DNA of 64,000 bases. It comes from Patella vulgata. Taxonomy: Eukaryota > Mollusca > Gastropoda > Patellidae. Below the pieces are notes generated by a model. It did no database searches, had not been told where the DNA came from, and saw only the letters and a list, made by a program, of their open reading frames with translations. The position numbers and the translations under genes were made by a program. Shown piece after piece: positions 33,291 to 45,473 of this stretch (within the stretch, counting starts at the first letter, position 1; every line of letters starts with the position of its first letter). The stretch lies in the NCBI RefSeq assembly GCF_932274485.2, contig NC_065887.2, forward strand, positions 9,458,001 through 9,522,000. The letters are read 5' to 3'.

Positions 33291-33755
33291 ACTTTAAAGA
33301 AACATTTTAGTTTGCTGTTCTTAACGTTAGAAATGAGAGTTATCTCCCCTTGTCAAATTGAAACTTTCCAGATTTTCAACCAATTGAAATAATTAAATAA
33401 ATAGTTGGATTTAACAATGTTTAGGAATCTCATGTCAGATGAAAAATCACTTTATTCAACATCACGGTTCTTATTCATCTGTAATATGTTGATCAATTCA
33501 GTCTGGTAACATCAGTCAATTGTCTAACCAGGGCGTTATTTGTTGCATTTTATTTATTTTGCGTTTTGTTAATTTAATAATATACACAAAAACTATACAA
33601 AGAGATTCATATTTGCCGCCATTAAACACACCTTTAAGATTAGTTCAGACATAATTAAATACGTGTAATCGAAACTAGGATAGAACTGTTCAGGTTGATA
33701 AGAATATAATTTCAATTATAACATTTTGATGTGGAACAGCAACTGGTTGAAATAT

Positions 33756-34259
33756 TTAATAATATAGCCCTTTAATATACACTGTTGCTATAAAATATGC
33801 TAAGCAAATAACAAAACGACCAATCATAACTTCAGAGGCGCCTCCATTTGTTTTACGGTCCGTTACTGCATCAGGTGTGACAGTGGTTACGTTTGGTTTG
33901 GTAGTGCTTATGATCTTCATGGTGGTACGTAAAGTACTTGTGAGACTCGGGTTGACATTAGTGATCTCGTTTTTCATGGTGGTAAGTGGTGGACTTGTGA
34001 AACTAGTATTTACTTTCATGGTCTCGTTCTTCATGGTGGTACGTAAAGTACTTGTGAGACTCGGGTTGACATTAGTGATCTCGTTTTTCATGGTGGTAAG
34101 TGGTGGACTTGTGAAACTAGTATTTACTTTCATGGTCTCGTTCTTCATGGTGGTAAGTAACGGAAATTTGCCATTTCCACAATGGTTGCCAGAAAAATCA
34201 TCAAAATCTAGTGACCAAAACATGGCTCCTGCCAACCCTTCAGCCAAAATCCATTTCAC
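33756..34259 (-). CDS. Chitinase last exon: coding minisatellite plus C-terminal anchor
   Basis: It encodes the last strand of the catalytic barrel (VKWILAEGLAGAMFWSLDFD), a Cys (NHCGNG), and alternating units beginning TTMKNETMKVNTS and TTMKNEITNVNPS. The 114-base double unit occurs twice, followed by a further diverged start (TTMKIISTTKP). NET and NTS are N-glycosylation sequons, and the many Thr residues suit O-glycosylation. After a polar stretch (DRKTNGGASE) the chain ends with RFVICLAYFIATVYIKGLYY. Small residues before a terminal hydrophobic run fit GPI anchoring, but the Arg and Lys in the run also allow a plain membrane helix. Confidence 0.9.
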   Translation of the reverse strand: MKWILAEGLAGAMFWSLDFDDFSGNHCGNGKFPLLTTMKNETMKVNTSFTSPPLTTMKNEITNVNPSLTSTLRTTMKNETMKVNTSFTSPPLTTMKNEITNVNPSLTSTLRTTMKIISTTKPNVTTVTPDAVTDRKTNGGASEVMIGRFVICLAYFIATVYIKGLYY

Positions 34260-37200
34260 CTGTAATTTAATGTAATTCATTCTAAAAGACAACCGAAAAC
34301 ATCTCCTTGCGATTAAAGCCAAGGTCCATTCGTGGACTGGCTCTTTAACCAAATGAATATCTATGTCTATGTCTAAATCCGGGTTCGGTTTTGATGTTTA
34401 TAGACCATTTATTAATTGCCTTGTTCGTCATCGAAACTAAACCAAGGGCAGCTGTGTGGTCCAGGTTCCTTGGTCTAAACCGCGAGTCCTGGCGAAACGT
34501 CTAGGTTCCAGTTCTATCCCGTGGCTATTGGTTCTAAGCCTTGAGTGAGTCTCGAGACTAGCCCGTGGGTATGGGTAAGTCTCGAGTCTAGTGGGATACA
34601 CTAAAGCATGAATCCTGGGTGTAAGCCTGAGCTGACGAACTGGGTCTTGCCCACAAACTATTCCAAGTTAATCCGCGTGTCTTGGGTCGACATGTTTATA
34701 TCATCAGTGTCGGGTCTAAACATTGAACCCAGGGTGGGTCTTATTCACGCACCATCGTTTTGGATCTGATCCTCGGTTTAAAGTTCTGGATCATTATGAT
34801 GTCTAATCTACTAGCGTCTTCGAATCCGTAAGGTACATGGGATATATTTACCTTAGCTTGAATACTCCTAATGTCGTCATATCCTACCCATTGATTACCC
34901 ATGTAAGCAAAGGGTACTTCCTGCTCAACGTCATAGGTCACAGTAGCGTTATTCTTTATCAACTCACAAATCTGAATTAAAAGGGTTTGTAATTAGACAG
35001 ACTTGGAAATCTCCGAATCTGCTCTTAGGATACTATGAATTATTCTTTTGGCAATGGTGCCTTTATCTGATAGACAAAAGGGTACATAAATTTTGGGGGT
35101 TTTCCCAGCAGTAATTGAATCCTTAGCTGTTTTTGGAAGTGTGCGTATTTCACTACTTCCTGAATGTCTAATTTAAAGGAGCTTAATCGCTAATATTTTG
35201 GACCTAGAAATTGACACAAATGGGTCGCAACGCATATAATAAAAGTCTACACCAATAGTATTGATTGCGCATGCTCTCCAGATAAGAATATGGCGTCACC
35301 GTTTGACTGATATGACTTGTGGAATATGTCTAGCCTCGTTATTCAAGTCCGTTGTTTCATATGGCGCTGAAAAACATTGTTGTAATCGTGTACCAATGGT
35401 AAGATGTTTATTTTGTCTTAACTACTGGATATCAGACGCCCATCTTTTCCCGGTAAGAACACAGCATCCATGTTGATTTAAACTGACAAATAATTCGTGT
35501 TGTCAATGTCGGAGCCTTTGGGTGATACTGAGTTAGAGACTTAGCTACTTTAAATTGGGATCTTACCTCAGGGTAAATAAGTCGACCTGGTATAAGATAT
35601 AAAGTGCCTTCAGTACCACCACCATCAACAGGAGCACCAACATCAAATACTGATGAATCATTTAAAGTAAAACTAGCACCAGCACCAGTCATACCAACTA
35701 CTATCTTTTCTTTAGGTGCCTTATTACGTAACCATTCAGCTACAGACCATTTCTGAAACATGAACATTTCATTTATTTTTGTAAAGAAATATGCCAAATG
35801 TTACAGCTGTCTGTGGTTTGTCACTTGGGGGTTGGATGGCCGAATGGTTAGCCCGTTCGCGCTGTATCATAAGGTCTGTCATTGGGTCAACTGGCGTGGT
35901 TTCGATTCCCGTTTGTACGTGACAAGGAGTAGGGTCGCCTGTCCAACCTTGTCGGTTTACCCCGGGTCCTCCGGTTTCCTCCCACTGCTAAAGACCCCTA
36001 CGCGCAAGAGAATTATTGAAATAAAATTGAACCATATGTTAGTCCCGGAATGACCTAGTTTGTGTTTGTGTACACAATGCAGTAGACTATAGCACCGCTG
36101 TCCGGGAAAAATATCCCTCATAGCAATATCATAGCCTCGACTTAAATATTGTTTTCAAATTAATAAACAGGTTTTATGAGATAGACGTCACGTAATCCAA
36201 CGGAAATGGATGATATATGGATATATTGTAGTGACCCCAGGCACGGATCCAGAGGGGGGGCAGGGGGCCGTCCCCCACCCCCATCAGTCCCAGTGAGACT
36301 GGTCATCACTGTTCAGACCAGCACCTGCAGCCAGCAATGGGATTCCTAGATTTTAGTTTCTGTTTAATAAGGCCGCGACGAAGACTCTGGGGACTACACT
36401 AAACCACTATCGCATGCGGCACTCTGATGATTACCCTTTGCTCTAATGTATGCCCCCCCCCACCTCGACAAAATCCTGGATCCGGGCCTGGACCCATGTG
36501 TTGGCAAAGACAGTATAACATGCGTAATTAATCAATTAATTAAAATTTTAATAGGGGATACCAGGGAATATATAAGAGAAAAAATTATTCTCGTTATATC
36601 AAACGCCGTTTGAATTCCTAGGAGAACCATGATGTGAGGTTCCCATCAGAGCGAGTTGAGTGAGTTTGAAATAAACTGATAGACATGTTATTTTTAGGTT
36701 GTATGTGAACTTATGCTTGTAACCTTATTATCCGGCCGAGAAAGTTCATTGAGATTTTTCGACGTGGTTTCCCCTTGTCAGTGGTGCAGGAAGGAGGGCC
36801 GGACAAGGACAGCTGTCTAGTCGTTCAGGTGTGATGAAAATCCGAGGCCGCGTGTATACATTGGCGTGCACGTAAAAGATCCCTTAGCAGTTGGAATTCG
36901 ATATAAGAGTAGGCCATAGTGCCGCTGCCCGGGCACAATTTCCCTCATAGCACACTGTATGGCGTATGCCCAGTCGGAGCCGAAGAGTAGGACGTTAGAC
37001 CCCAGTTCATTTCAATATCTTAGTATCCTGTTTGATATATAAGAAAATCTTTATGTTCTTGATCTATATACGATTAGGTAGCCATATTAAATTAAATAAC
37101 ATGAAATACAAGATTAGAGAGTTCCAACATAATCCAGGCAAGTCACACCCAGACCAAAACAAAGATGTGTAGCCAGGATTGTGTCATACGTCAGATGTGG

Positions 37201-40200
37201 TAAGTTTTCGGCTTTGCTTTCCATATTCGACCGACAGGCAGTTCTACATACATTGCATGGCGTATGCACGCCCAGTCGGGTCAGAAAAGTTAGACGCCAA
37301 ACCCCATTTGTGGCAACCAACACTCAGTGTTGTTTCAATAATTCTCCAAGAAATGAGTGTTATCCGGTGTTAAAGACATTAATTGAGCATATCTTGCCTT
37401 GGGTTAATGGGAGCATAACATAGCGTGCCTACCTGGTTCAACTCTTCTGAAAATCTTGGATCGGATGTTCTAGGATTGAGTGGACTATTAAATCCAGCAA
37501 TTTTATTCCATGGTCCAAAATAATCATACGCCATAATATTTATATAATCCACATACCTGATTTATACAAATATAAAATTTTATCATAAAATCCATTTGTG
37601 AAGTAATCACTGACAGACATTTGTGGTCTGTGCATGTTAATAACAATTTTGGTTCTAATTTTACAGACAACTTAAAAAGAAATTCCACCCGGTAAAATCT
37701 AAATGCGGGAAAATAGGGTAAGAGATACAATTTTTATCATATATATTAATGGAGAATGTGTCACAACGTAGTCAAACTTGTATGAGAGGACCTTCACAAA
37801 ATGACACCCACAAGTGGCAAGGATTCTAATAACATCCATGAGTTTATGAAAAGCGAAACTATTCGATCCTCGAACATTGAAACTATTCCATCATACAAGA
37901 CTGTGAAACTATAAACTCAAATAAGGCAATCCATGTTCAAGGGCTAAAATCTAAAAATTACCAAGATATTTGTTCCACTTCGTAACCGTCTTGTATACGC
38001 GTTCGTCCAGGCGCCACAGCTATGGATATTATGAGCCTTGGTTTACCAGATTCTTTAGTTTCTCTGTCGAAACCTTCTTTTAAACCCTGTTGAGAAATAA
38101 ACAAGATGTCCATAGTTCAACTAATAACCAACTAATAAATGGTAAGCAAATTACATCATCATAATTCAAATATTTTAATAAATTCATAAATTGTCTCAAC
38201 ATCTTGGACTTGCAGTATACGACTCGAAGATTTTTATTCTACATTGACTTGGGTGACTATTAAGAAAAATAAATGATATTATTTTCCATGTCCCTTATCA
38301 GCCATCATATTATTCTTATGTCTCCAAAGAAACAGGGCAGTAATTGGGTTTGCGAAGAGGGTGGTTTGTTACTGGCTTGCACAGTGCTGTAATATGGACA
38401 TTTAGATTTAAAACATAGAAGAACCATACAGAATTCAGTCGGTAATTAAAGAAGTGTGGCGGTTGTAACAGGCCCAACCTGTACGTAAGCATGGCGTGGC
38501 TGGTATTCGTGACGCAGAAGATGAATTGAGATGTATTATAGTTCAGTGCGGGTGAACATATTTCGGATATTAAAAAAAAAGATTGTTGAACATTAGTTGT
38601 ATTGTGTGGTCTTTATGTCCTTGCTACGGCACAAAGCAGGACGGGGGTCCTGACAAGGACAGCTGTCTAGTCGTTCGGATGGGACGAAAGAACGAGATCC
38701 CGTGTACACATTGGCGTGCACGTAAAAGATCCCTTGACATTTGGAATTCGATATAAGAGTAGGCGGTAGTGCCGCTGTCCGGCGAAGATTTCCCTCATAG
38801 CACACAGTATGGCATATGTCCGTCTTCTTTAGCCCAGTTCGGAGCAGAATAGTAGGACGTTAATCCACATTTCATTTCATTTCTACGGCACATGAATTCT
38901 CCCGGTAAATGTCATTGATCGTAAGGATTCAGTTACAATCTAGGCTTAAGAAAAGGTGTACTTACTTTTAATAAAGCAGTAAATTGTTGTTTCGTATTTT
39001 CTGTCTCACCTGGAAATTCCCAATCAACATCAATACCATCAAATCCATTATCTCTTAAAAACTTAGCACTTGCATTGGCAAAATGGTCAATATTTGTAGC
39101 GTTAGACGATAAACCTGTAAAAGTTGTTGACATCGCATTTTGTCCTCCAACAGACAACAATGTTTTTAAATGTCCGTTTTTCAATTTTAAATCATTGAAT
39201 TTTTTATATCGTTCAGTCTCTCCTGCGGACATAGGACCTAGCGTATGATCTGTTTTAATAACGCCGAAAGCATATATTAAATGTGTACATAGATAAGGAT
39301 CGATATCTTCTATAGTAAAGCGAACTTCCGCTACAGGACGGGTGTTCGCCCAGTTGGTGAAATAACAGAGACTAACAAATTCTGCTCCTGGAAGATAAAC
39401 CAAATAATATCATTGAAGAAACCAAAATGGCGTCCAATTAATATGTGAGAGCGGTATCACTGTATCATTTGGTAGGTACATGTGACTAGGATTCCTAAAA
39501 AAAAGACGTGTCAGTTACGTTCAGGACTGGATTAATGCGCGCGGGGGCGGGGGTTATCAGTGGTCCCAGTTTTACCCCCCCCCCTCAATTAATTCTAAAA
39601 AATGTGTACCATAAATAATCATGTCACATGATACCCTATCGAGCTTTACAAGTGGAGGTCAGACATTTTGGCAGCTAAGGTTAGGCAACCAAGGGGCATT
39701 TGCTTTTGTGTGAATATGACGGACGGTGACCGAAATATGCCCAGTTTACACTGTTGTTGCAGAGCTCCATGTTCAGCCATGTGAGCTTAATCGGACTCTA
39801 GTTACGTGTTCAGCCATGTGAGCTTAATCCGACTCTAGTTACGGATCTATGTAACACTCCATTTTCTTATTTTAATAAGAAAATGGATTGTTACATAGAT
39901 CCGTAACGACCAAATCAAAGATTGATATTAAAATATCAATCTTTGATTTGGTCGTGTATTTCCTATTTATTTACATACTTTTATTTGCATATATATTATC
40001 GTTATAGGGTCTACGTAGGGATTTTGAGTACCTTATTGAATATCATGTATGTCTACCGGTTTACACGGATAAATACACAGGGTATAATTGATGTGTAGCT
40101 AAATATATAAAGTACAGATCAAACACGAATACCAACCACAACAGCGACACCAGGTTTGAGAAACTCTGACAGTTACGCTCTGTCCACTCCAGAGTGATTA

Positions 40201-40278
40201 TGAATAGTTTACTTTATAAATCTTACCAATAATTGGAAGGATATATATCCATGTCAGAATTGTTGATAGCAGCTTCAT
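33756..40278 (-). CDS. GH18 chitinase with Thr-rich stalk and hydrophobic C-terminus, 7 exons, 510 aa
   Basis: A family-18 glycoside hydrolase that would cut chitin. Exons in transcription order: 40278-40227, 39387-38966, 38086-37962, 37556-37433, 35752-35567, 34971-34852, 34259-33756; every phase agrees and the total is 1533 bases. Residues 1-18 look like a signal peptide (MKLLSTILTWIYILPII). The catalytic domain shows CYFTNWANTRP, LLSVGG, the DxxDxDxE motif FDGIDVDWE (proton donor Glu141), INIMAYDYFGPW, NQWVGYDD and GAMFWSLDFDDF. After about residue 378 come four 19-residue Thr-rich repeats, then a tail ending in about 20 hydrophobic residues before the stop. No Cys-rich chitin-binding (CBM14) domain is visible. 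The end may be a transmembrane or GPI-anchor signal. An acceptor-like site just upstream of the ATG (near 40290) suggests a 5'UTR intron. Confidence 0.94.
35165..35345 (-). repeat. Family Y fragment in a chitinase intron
   Basis: Inverted match to 53848-54140: TTGACACAAATGGGTCGCAA, AGTCTACACCAATAGTA, GCGCATGCTC and AAGAATATGGCGTCAC. Confidence 0.7.
35826..36066 (+). mobile_element. SINE family 2 in a chitinase intron
   Basis: Head GGTTGGATGGCCGAATGGTT, body, then GGAATGACCTAGTTTGTGT; the 3' terminal TTAAACCCC part is missing. Confidence 0.85.
36238..36490. mobile_element. hAT-like element with 5-bp target duplication
   Basis: The ends are CAGGCACGGATCCAG and CTGGATCCGGGCCTG, with GACCC on both sides. 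It lies in a chitinase intron. The same end type with a different 5-bp duplication is at 58371-58682. Confidence 0.75.
36731..37016 (+). mobile_element. SINE family 1 in a chitinase intron
   Basis: Runs from TCCGGCCGAGAAAGTTCATT through GTGCACGTAAAAGATCCC to GGACGTTAGACCCCAGTTCA; the tRNA head is mostly missing. Confidence 0.8.
38612..38883 (+). mobile_element. SINE family 1 in a chitinase intron
   Basis: 5'-truncated copy: CAAGGACAGCTGTCTAGTCG, GTGCACGTAAAAGATCCC, ending GGACGTTAATCCACATTTCA with a short ATTTC tail. Confidence 0.8.
39770..39842 (+). repeat. Direct duplication of 36 bases
   Basis: GTTCAGCCATGTGAGCTTAA followed by TCsGACTCTAGTTACG occurs twice in a row, directly before the double palindrome. 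In chitinase intron 1. Confidence 0.85.
39838..39955. repeat. Two adjoining near-perfect palindromes
   Basis: 39838-39907 (arms of 34 bases with one mismatch, 2-base centre) abuts 39906-39955 (arms of about 25 bases, almost perfect). GTTACGGATCTATGTAACA opens the first and GACCAAATCAAAGATTGATA the second. Confidence 0.9.
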
Positions 40279-41189
40279 CTTCTTGTCACCTGTAACAAAT
40301 ACGATAACTCAGTTTACATGTCTAAAAGATAACCCAATAGAAAATAGCCAGCTCCTCCCGTAATATCAAATTGAGTTCAGAATTGATCCAGCAGTCAGTA
40401 TTAATCTTACAAGTTTCTTTACAGTTCCGACATGTTTTGTTAGTCAAGGGTCTAATTGTATATTAATTTCTGGCACGACATGATATGGTAAATGTTCGTT
40501 ATGTTCGTTTTAACGAGAGCATTTAGGTTTCCAAAGTTCATATTGCTTCATACCGAATTCACGCAGCCATCTCTGTTTACTCTTAAACCAGCTAGTCTGC
40601 TCATGAAGGATAAATCATTTCTATCCACGAACCCAAGAACGGACTTTATATATTTTGTTCCTGTATGCTTTTATATAGCCATCTTGTAGTGACATGAGTT
40701 AAAAATATTAACATGTTTTATACACGAGTTCAGTCTTCAGAGAGTATTCTGATAAGATTACATGATGATCTGTAAAAGATTGTAGATAATTTTCATTTTA
40801 AATGTATGTCCCACCCCGCCTTTTAATCTTTGCGGGATTATAGTAAGTTTTGGGGGCGTTTGTGTGGAATTTTTCACCACACCAGTTCCATAAGATATTG
40901 GAATTAGGAGAAACATGATTTTTTTTTCTTTAATTTCTTCGCAGATCTCCATATCTTTCTTTATTGTACTAGATTCACAAGAATGTCGACTTACATAAAA
41001 TATGTGGTGTTTTTTATCACAAGAATATATTTTTGTGGGATGAAATTCTGTCTTTGTTTAAAATTTGATGTCTATTCTTTAGAAACTACCAGTTCAATTA
41101 CTAGTGTCATTGAAATAATTTAATATACATCAAGTGCCATTGGAACAGTTTATCAGACATCAGTATGGAGATGTGTCATTTAAAATCGC

Positions 41190-41262
41190 TGCTTGCTAAA
41201 GGAGCCCAGTCGAAACACTGCTCGGCAATTAACCGTAATTGTATTCCGTAGAATTGTAAACT
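41190..41262 (+). mobile_element. End fragment of the 2516-2753 repeat family
   Basis: It carries GGAGCCCAGTCGAAACACTG and CCGTAATTGTATTCCGTAGA, matching the right-hand end of 2516-2753. No left arm is present. Confidence 0.55.
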
Positions 41263-41756
41263 AGGTTTAATTTTAGTACTATTCGACCTTTCAGCTTCAC
41301 GTTGCCTTCACTTCCGTGATGAAAATTATAACTACACTTCTGGTTAATTTCTTCTGCTTTTTATTTATATAAAAAAAAAACATTTCTCATCAGTCACAAA
41401 TCGTCTTCGCTCTCAAATAAGTATTATTAATATGTCAGGCAGTGTGAGATCTGCCAAATACTACCCCCCCCCCACTCTATTTTATAGCGCATACACTTTA
41501 AATCGTTTACGTCATAGACTGAGCACGTTTCCAGTTTATAAATATGAGGCATACCCCCTACATTGCACCCTGGGAGGGACTTATTACTAAATTTGGTCAA
41601 CCTACACATGCCATTTCTGACCATGAAGATGACATATGACAAATGTGTTTATTTCAATTCATGTAGATTTCTGTTATTTCAGGTGTTATTTTACCTGACC
41701 AAGAATCTATAAACAACTATTAATCAAGGCCATAATATTATTACATTTTATAGACT

Positions 41757-41911
41757 ACTAGAAGAATGCCCGGCTTCGCTCGGGGGTCATAACCCAGAAA
41801 CCGGAAGTGGTAGACTAACGCCACCTGGCCTAATGTTACTCCCCTGTCCGCGCTACCCCTATACCCCAAATTTCAGACTCGGGGCAGACCTAGTGTAGTC
41901 GCCAACCCCTA

Positions 41912-41942
<31 letters not shown>

Positions 41943-41975
41943 AACGACAATCACAAATATTAGTATATAGAAGAT
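41757..41975 (+). repeat. Interspersed repeat with CAGA-rich tail
   Basis: Starts GCCCGGCTTCGCTCGGGGG and ends in a CAGACAGACAGACAAA tract and AATATTAGTATATAG. It is the single-copy form of the unit tripled at 48205-48690. It looks like a short non-coding retroposon with a simple-repeat tail. Confidence 0.7.
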
Positions 41976-42712
41976 GTCTGTTCCCAATCCCTATTCAGTT
42001 ACAAATCTGAATAAAATATTATTTTCTTAAAAATCGATTTATTGTTCCAGTAAGACAAAAACAATCAAAGTAAAATAGGTAAACTCGGTGACTTCCGCTT
42101 AAACATTTGAAATTATAATCGGAACGAGTATACCCAATCGCTAAATGAAATTTAGCTACTTTAAGTACAAGAAAACTGTTGTAACCGGAACCAAAATACT
42201 ATTGGTCATATCAAAAATCCGGTTTACAAATATACTATTGTCCATATTCAATAATAATAGTACATTCTTAATATAGCGCATTCTACAAACATAACATAAA
42301 TATACACAATAGAAATGCATGGCAAAGTCTTAACGCACTGTATAGAAACATGAGTAACAAAAATAAATTATGATTTAAAAATTCAACGATGATATGGATA
42401 TAATAACTTCTAGTGAATAAAAATACGTAAAAGACAGTAAAAGTGATTTTGACTAGAAAGATATTTCGTCACACGATTCAGAGAATTGATCAGCATCACA
42501 CTGATCAGAAGTGAATATTCGCTAGGCCGCTACAATCAATGATAAGGATGACATCAATGCGACTTAATGAGTCTCAAATATTAACTTTTTTCCACCGACA
42601 AATTAAATTCTAAAACATTTTTTTTTCATGTTTTAGAAAAATAAAGACGTTTGACGTATTTGTAGGTAAAAATTATTTCCTATTTAGTGTAAATGGGTAT
42701 TAAAATGACTAA

Positions 42713-43356
42713 CCCTTGTGGGTTCACGTTATGAGAATCACATAGCAGGTATCAGGGGTCCATATGGACCCCAGTTATAATTCAAAGTTTTTACGTACAG
42801 ATATATTTGAATTAAAAGGCAGCGGTTTAGTTTTTATTTGCCTTCATATTTGACAACTGAAAAATAACTTAATTATGTTACAAAAACATTTTAGTGACAT
42901 TAGGAAAAGATTTAATAATTCTCACAAAATTGCTACTTTGTGTACTTTGAAATAAAGAGGTTAAAATGGCAATTCACGCTTGATACAAAAACCATTGAAT
43001 ATCTTGAATTCATCATTTAATTTTTGGTATTTGTAACATGCAGCTGCTAAAAGAGAGAATACTCTGGCATACGCAATATGGTATCAGGCAGCAAACACAT
43101 TAGCAAAATCCCTACGTTGAGTTGTTTAAGTTAGGGGTCCGATTGGACCCCTTGTTCCCTTCAAGCGTTGGGCCTGATTTGCATGTAACAGAACTCTGCA
43201 TGTGGGAAGCAGATGAATACCGAGTTCTTCACTACGTGTAAAAATGTATAGGAGACAAAGTCACTAAATTTCAGAAAGCAGTGCCCAGTAGTTATTACAC
43301 AACACTATAAAACATGTTCATGGGGTCCACGGAGACCCCACGTGAACCGACAAGGG
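42713..43356. mobile_element. piggyBac-like non-autonomous element flanked by CTAA
   Basis: The ends are CCCTTGTGGGTTCACG and CGTGAACCGACAAGGG, the flank is CTAA on both sides, and palindromic GGGGTCC...GGACCCC blocks lie near the ends. It interrupts an older repeat: the sequence on either side (42480-42712 and 43357-43450) is continuous in the uninterrupted inverted copy at 6975-7210. Confidence 0.85.
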
Positions 43357-43818
43357 CTAAAAGGCAGCATTCGGACCGAAGCAGTAACGTCTTATGTAGT
43401 AAACAATGCACGCGCCATTCAACCAATGATTGACGCCGCGTTCTGTGACGGCACGGGTTGAAGGCAGTCATCTTTAACAAAGATATTAGTAATTCATTGT
43501 GAAACAGATTGGATCAGCATGTGAATTGACGCTTGAAGAGTATGATTTTAATTGCGCGTTTAAAATTATCAATGTCATTCTCAGCGCGACTTCAACTGAA
43601 ATTAATTGGAACTCCGTCGTATTAATAACATTGGTCTCAATGTATCCAATACCTTTTATTCTGTCCACAAATACACATTTCCATACCTGGAGACAGGACA
43701 ATATTATTAGCGTGCCGCTGTTATTTGTGCTTAAACAGATAGGATACACTAGTTCTCACATAAATAAAAACAACTATAAAAATATTAATTGTGGTGTGAA
43801 AATTGGTTTTGAGACAGA

Positions 43819-44098
43819 GAGAGAGAGAGAGAGAAATGGGGTTTAACGTTCACTCGACACAAACCAGGTCATTTCGGGACTAACGTATGGTTCAATTTTA
43901 TTTCAATAATTGGATTGCACGTAGGGGTCTTTAACAGTGGGAGAAAATGTGAGGATCCGGAGAAAACCCACGAGGTTGGACAGGCGACCCTACTCCTTGT
44001 CACTCCAACCGGGGAATCGAAACCACATCAGTTGACTCAATGACAGACCTTATGATACAACCCGCACGCGCTAACCATTCGGCCACCTCCGCCCCCCG
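43819..44098 (-). mobile_element. SINE family 2, full length, with target duplication
   Basis: GA-repeat tail, AAATGGGGTTTAACGTTCAC, family body and head. GGTTTTGAGACAGA lies on both sides (43805-43818 and 44099-44112). Confidence 0.9.
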
Positions 44099-44688
44099 GG
44101 TTTTGAGACAGATCATTGTGTTATGTTTCATAACAGATTTAGAAATCAACCTTCCTCCACAATGGAGATAGAAGAGCTTGGTTTCTCACGCAGATCACTG
44201 CATTACAACAATATTTGAAATAGATAATATCACCAATTTACACGGGATGACGTTGGGTTCATTTTACGGTTCAACGCATTTAAACGCGCGTGTAGGTAAC
44301 TTTACATACTGAATAGCATATCCGTGTCCTTATAACTAGAACACAGTTATTATATTTTTTAGAATATAAAACTGTTGTAGATGATACTAAGTCAGTATTT
44401 ATTGTGACGTCGGTTATCCTTGCTACTCCTTTCATAAGACACATATGGCTGCATCTCTGGGGACGTAGAAGCCTTTTATTTTATCCAATAGTAAGTGACG
44501 CAAAACAAAACCGATAAGACAAACCTGTGGGCAAGACAAACTACACATGTATTGTAAGAAATAAAAAAATAAATATCAGCCCCAGGCCTGTAATGATTCA
44601 GACTTCAGTGAAAATGTATTCATATTCATATACATGAAAAACGTAATGAGACCTAATAACAGAAGAAATCAAAACATATAAATTAGAG

Positions 44689-44971
44689 AGAGGGGGGGAA
44701 GGAAATGGGGTTTAACGTCCACTCGACACAAACTAGGTCATTTCGGGACTAACATGTGGTTCAATTTTATTTCCATAATTCGCTTGCGCGTAGGGGTCTT
44801 TAGCAGTGGGGGGGGGTGGAACTGAGGGACCCGGAGAAAACCCACGAGGGTGGACAGGCGACCCTACTCCTTGTCACGTACAGGCGGGGAATCGAAACCA
44901 CGCCAGTTGACTCAATGACAGACTTTATGATACAGAGCGCACGTGCTAACCTTTCAGCCATCCAACCCCCC
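44689..44971 (-). mobile_element. SINE family 2, full length
   Basis: Same structure as 43819-44098. The flanks ATATAAATTAGA and ATACAAATTAGA form a target duplication with one mismatch. Confidence 0.88.
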
Positions 44972-45473
44972 ATACAAATTAGACTACAGTTTTCTCAAAC
45001 AAGAAACATTAAAAAAAACTCTGTAGGTTAAATTACAAAAGAGAAACAGTTGATCGATATCCAAAATAATCAATACTTTACCCGATTAGTAAAATTAATC
45101 CATGGATTTATAACTTATATGAATTCTTTAATTTAAAATCCACAGTGATTCACAGGACGATGTCATAAGATATTCTCGTTACGTCCTTTACAAAACATAA
45201 TATAGTCTCAACTATCAAAATTCTTTCGTGATTTCTTTCACGTCTTTTGTAAAGCATAACATATTTTCAATTGCCTAAAAGCCCATTTAGCTTGCAGTTA
45301 TTTTCGTCACTTTGTTAACAGTTTAATATTGTTCGGTGTTAGGCCATACCAATTTAAATTTCTGTTATACGGGAACGCCTATTAAAGATTTGGCCTCCAA
45401 TTTCTTCACGAAAAAAAAAAGTTAAATTGCTCAAAAGCCTTTAGTTCCAAATATTTGCGTTTTTGCTATTTTA

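Larger units (their letters stand above)
40300..42480. other. Upstream region of the chitinase
   Basis: No exon recognised. It contains the repeat fragments at 41190 and 41757 and otherwise plain AT-rich sequence, including a short C run near 41465. It should hold the chitinase promoter, but no clear core element could be assigned. Confidence 0.4.

Noticed and set aside
38933-39403. Chitinase frame as a self-contained 156-residue gene
   Set aside because: It is exon 2 (38966-39387) of the seven-exon chitinase; the apparent start and end lie in introns.
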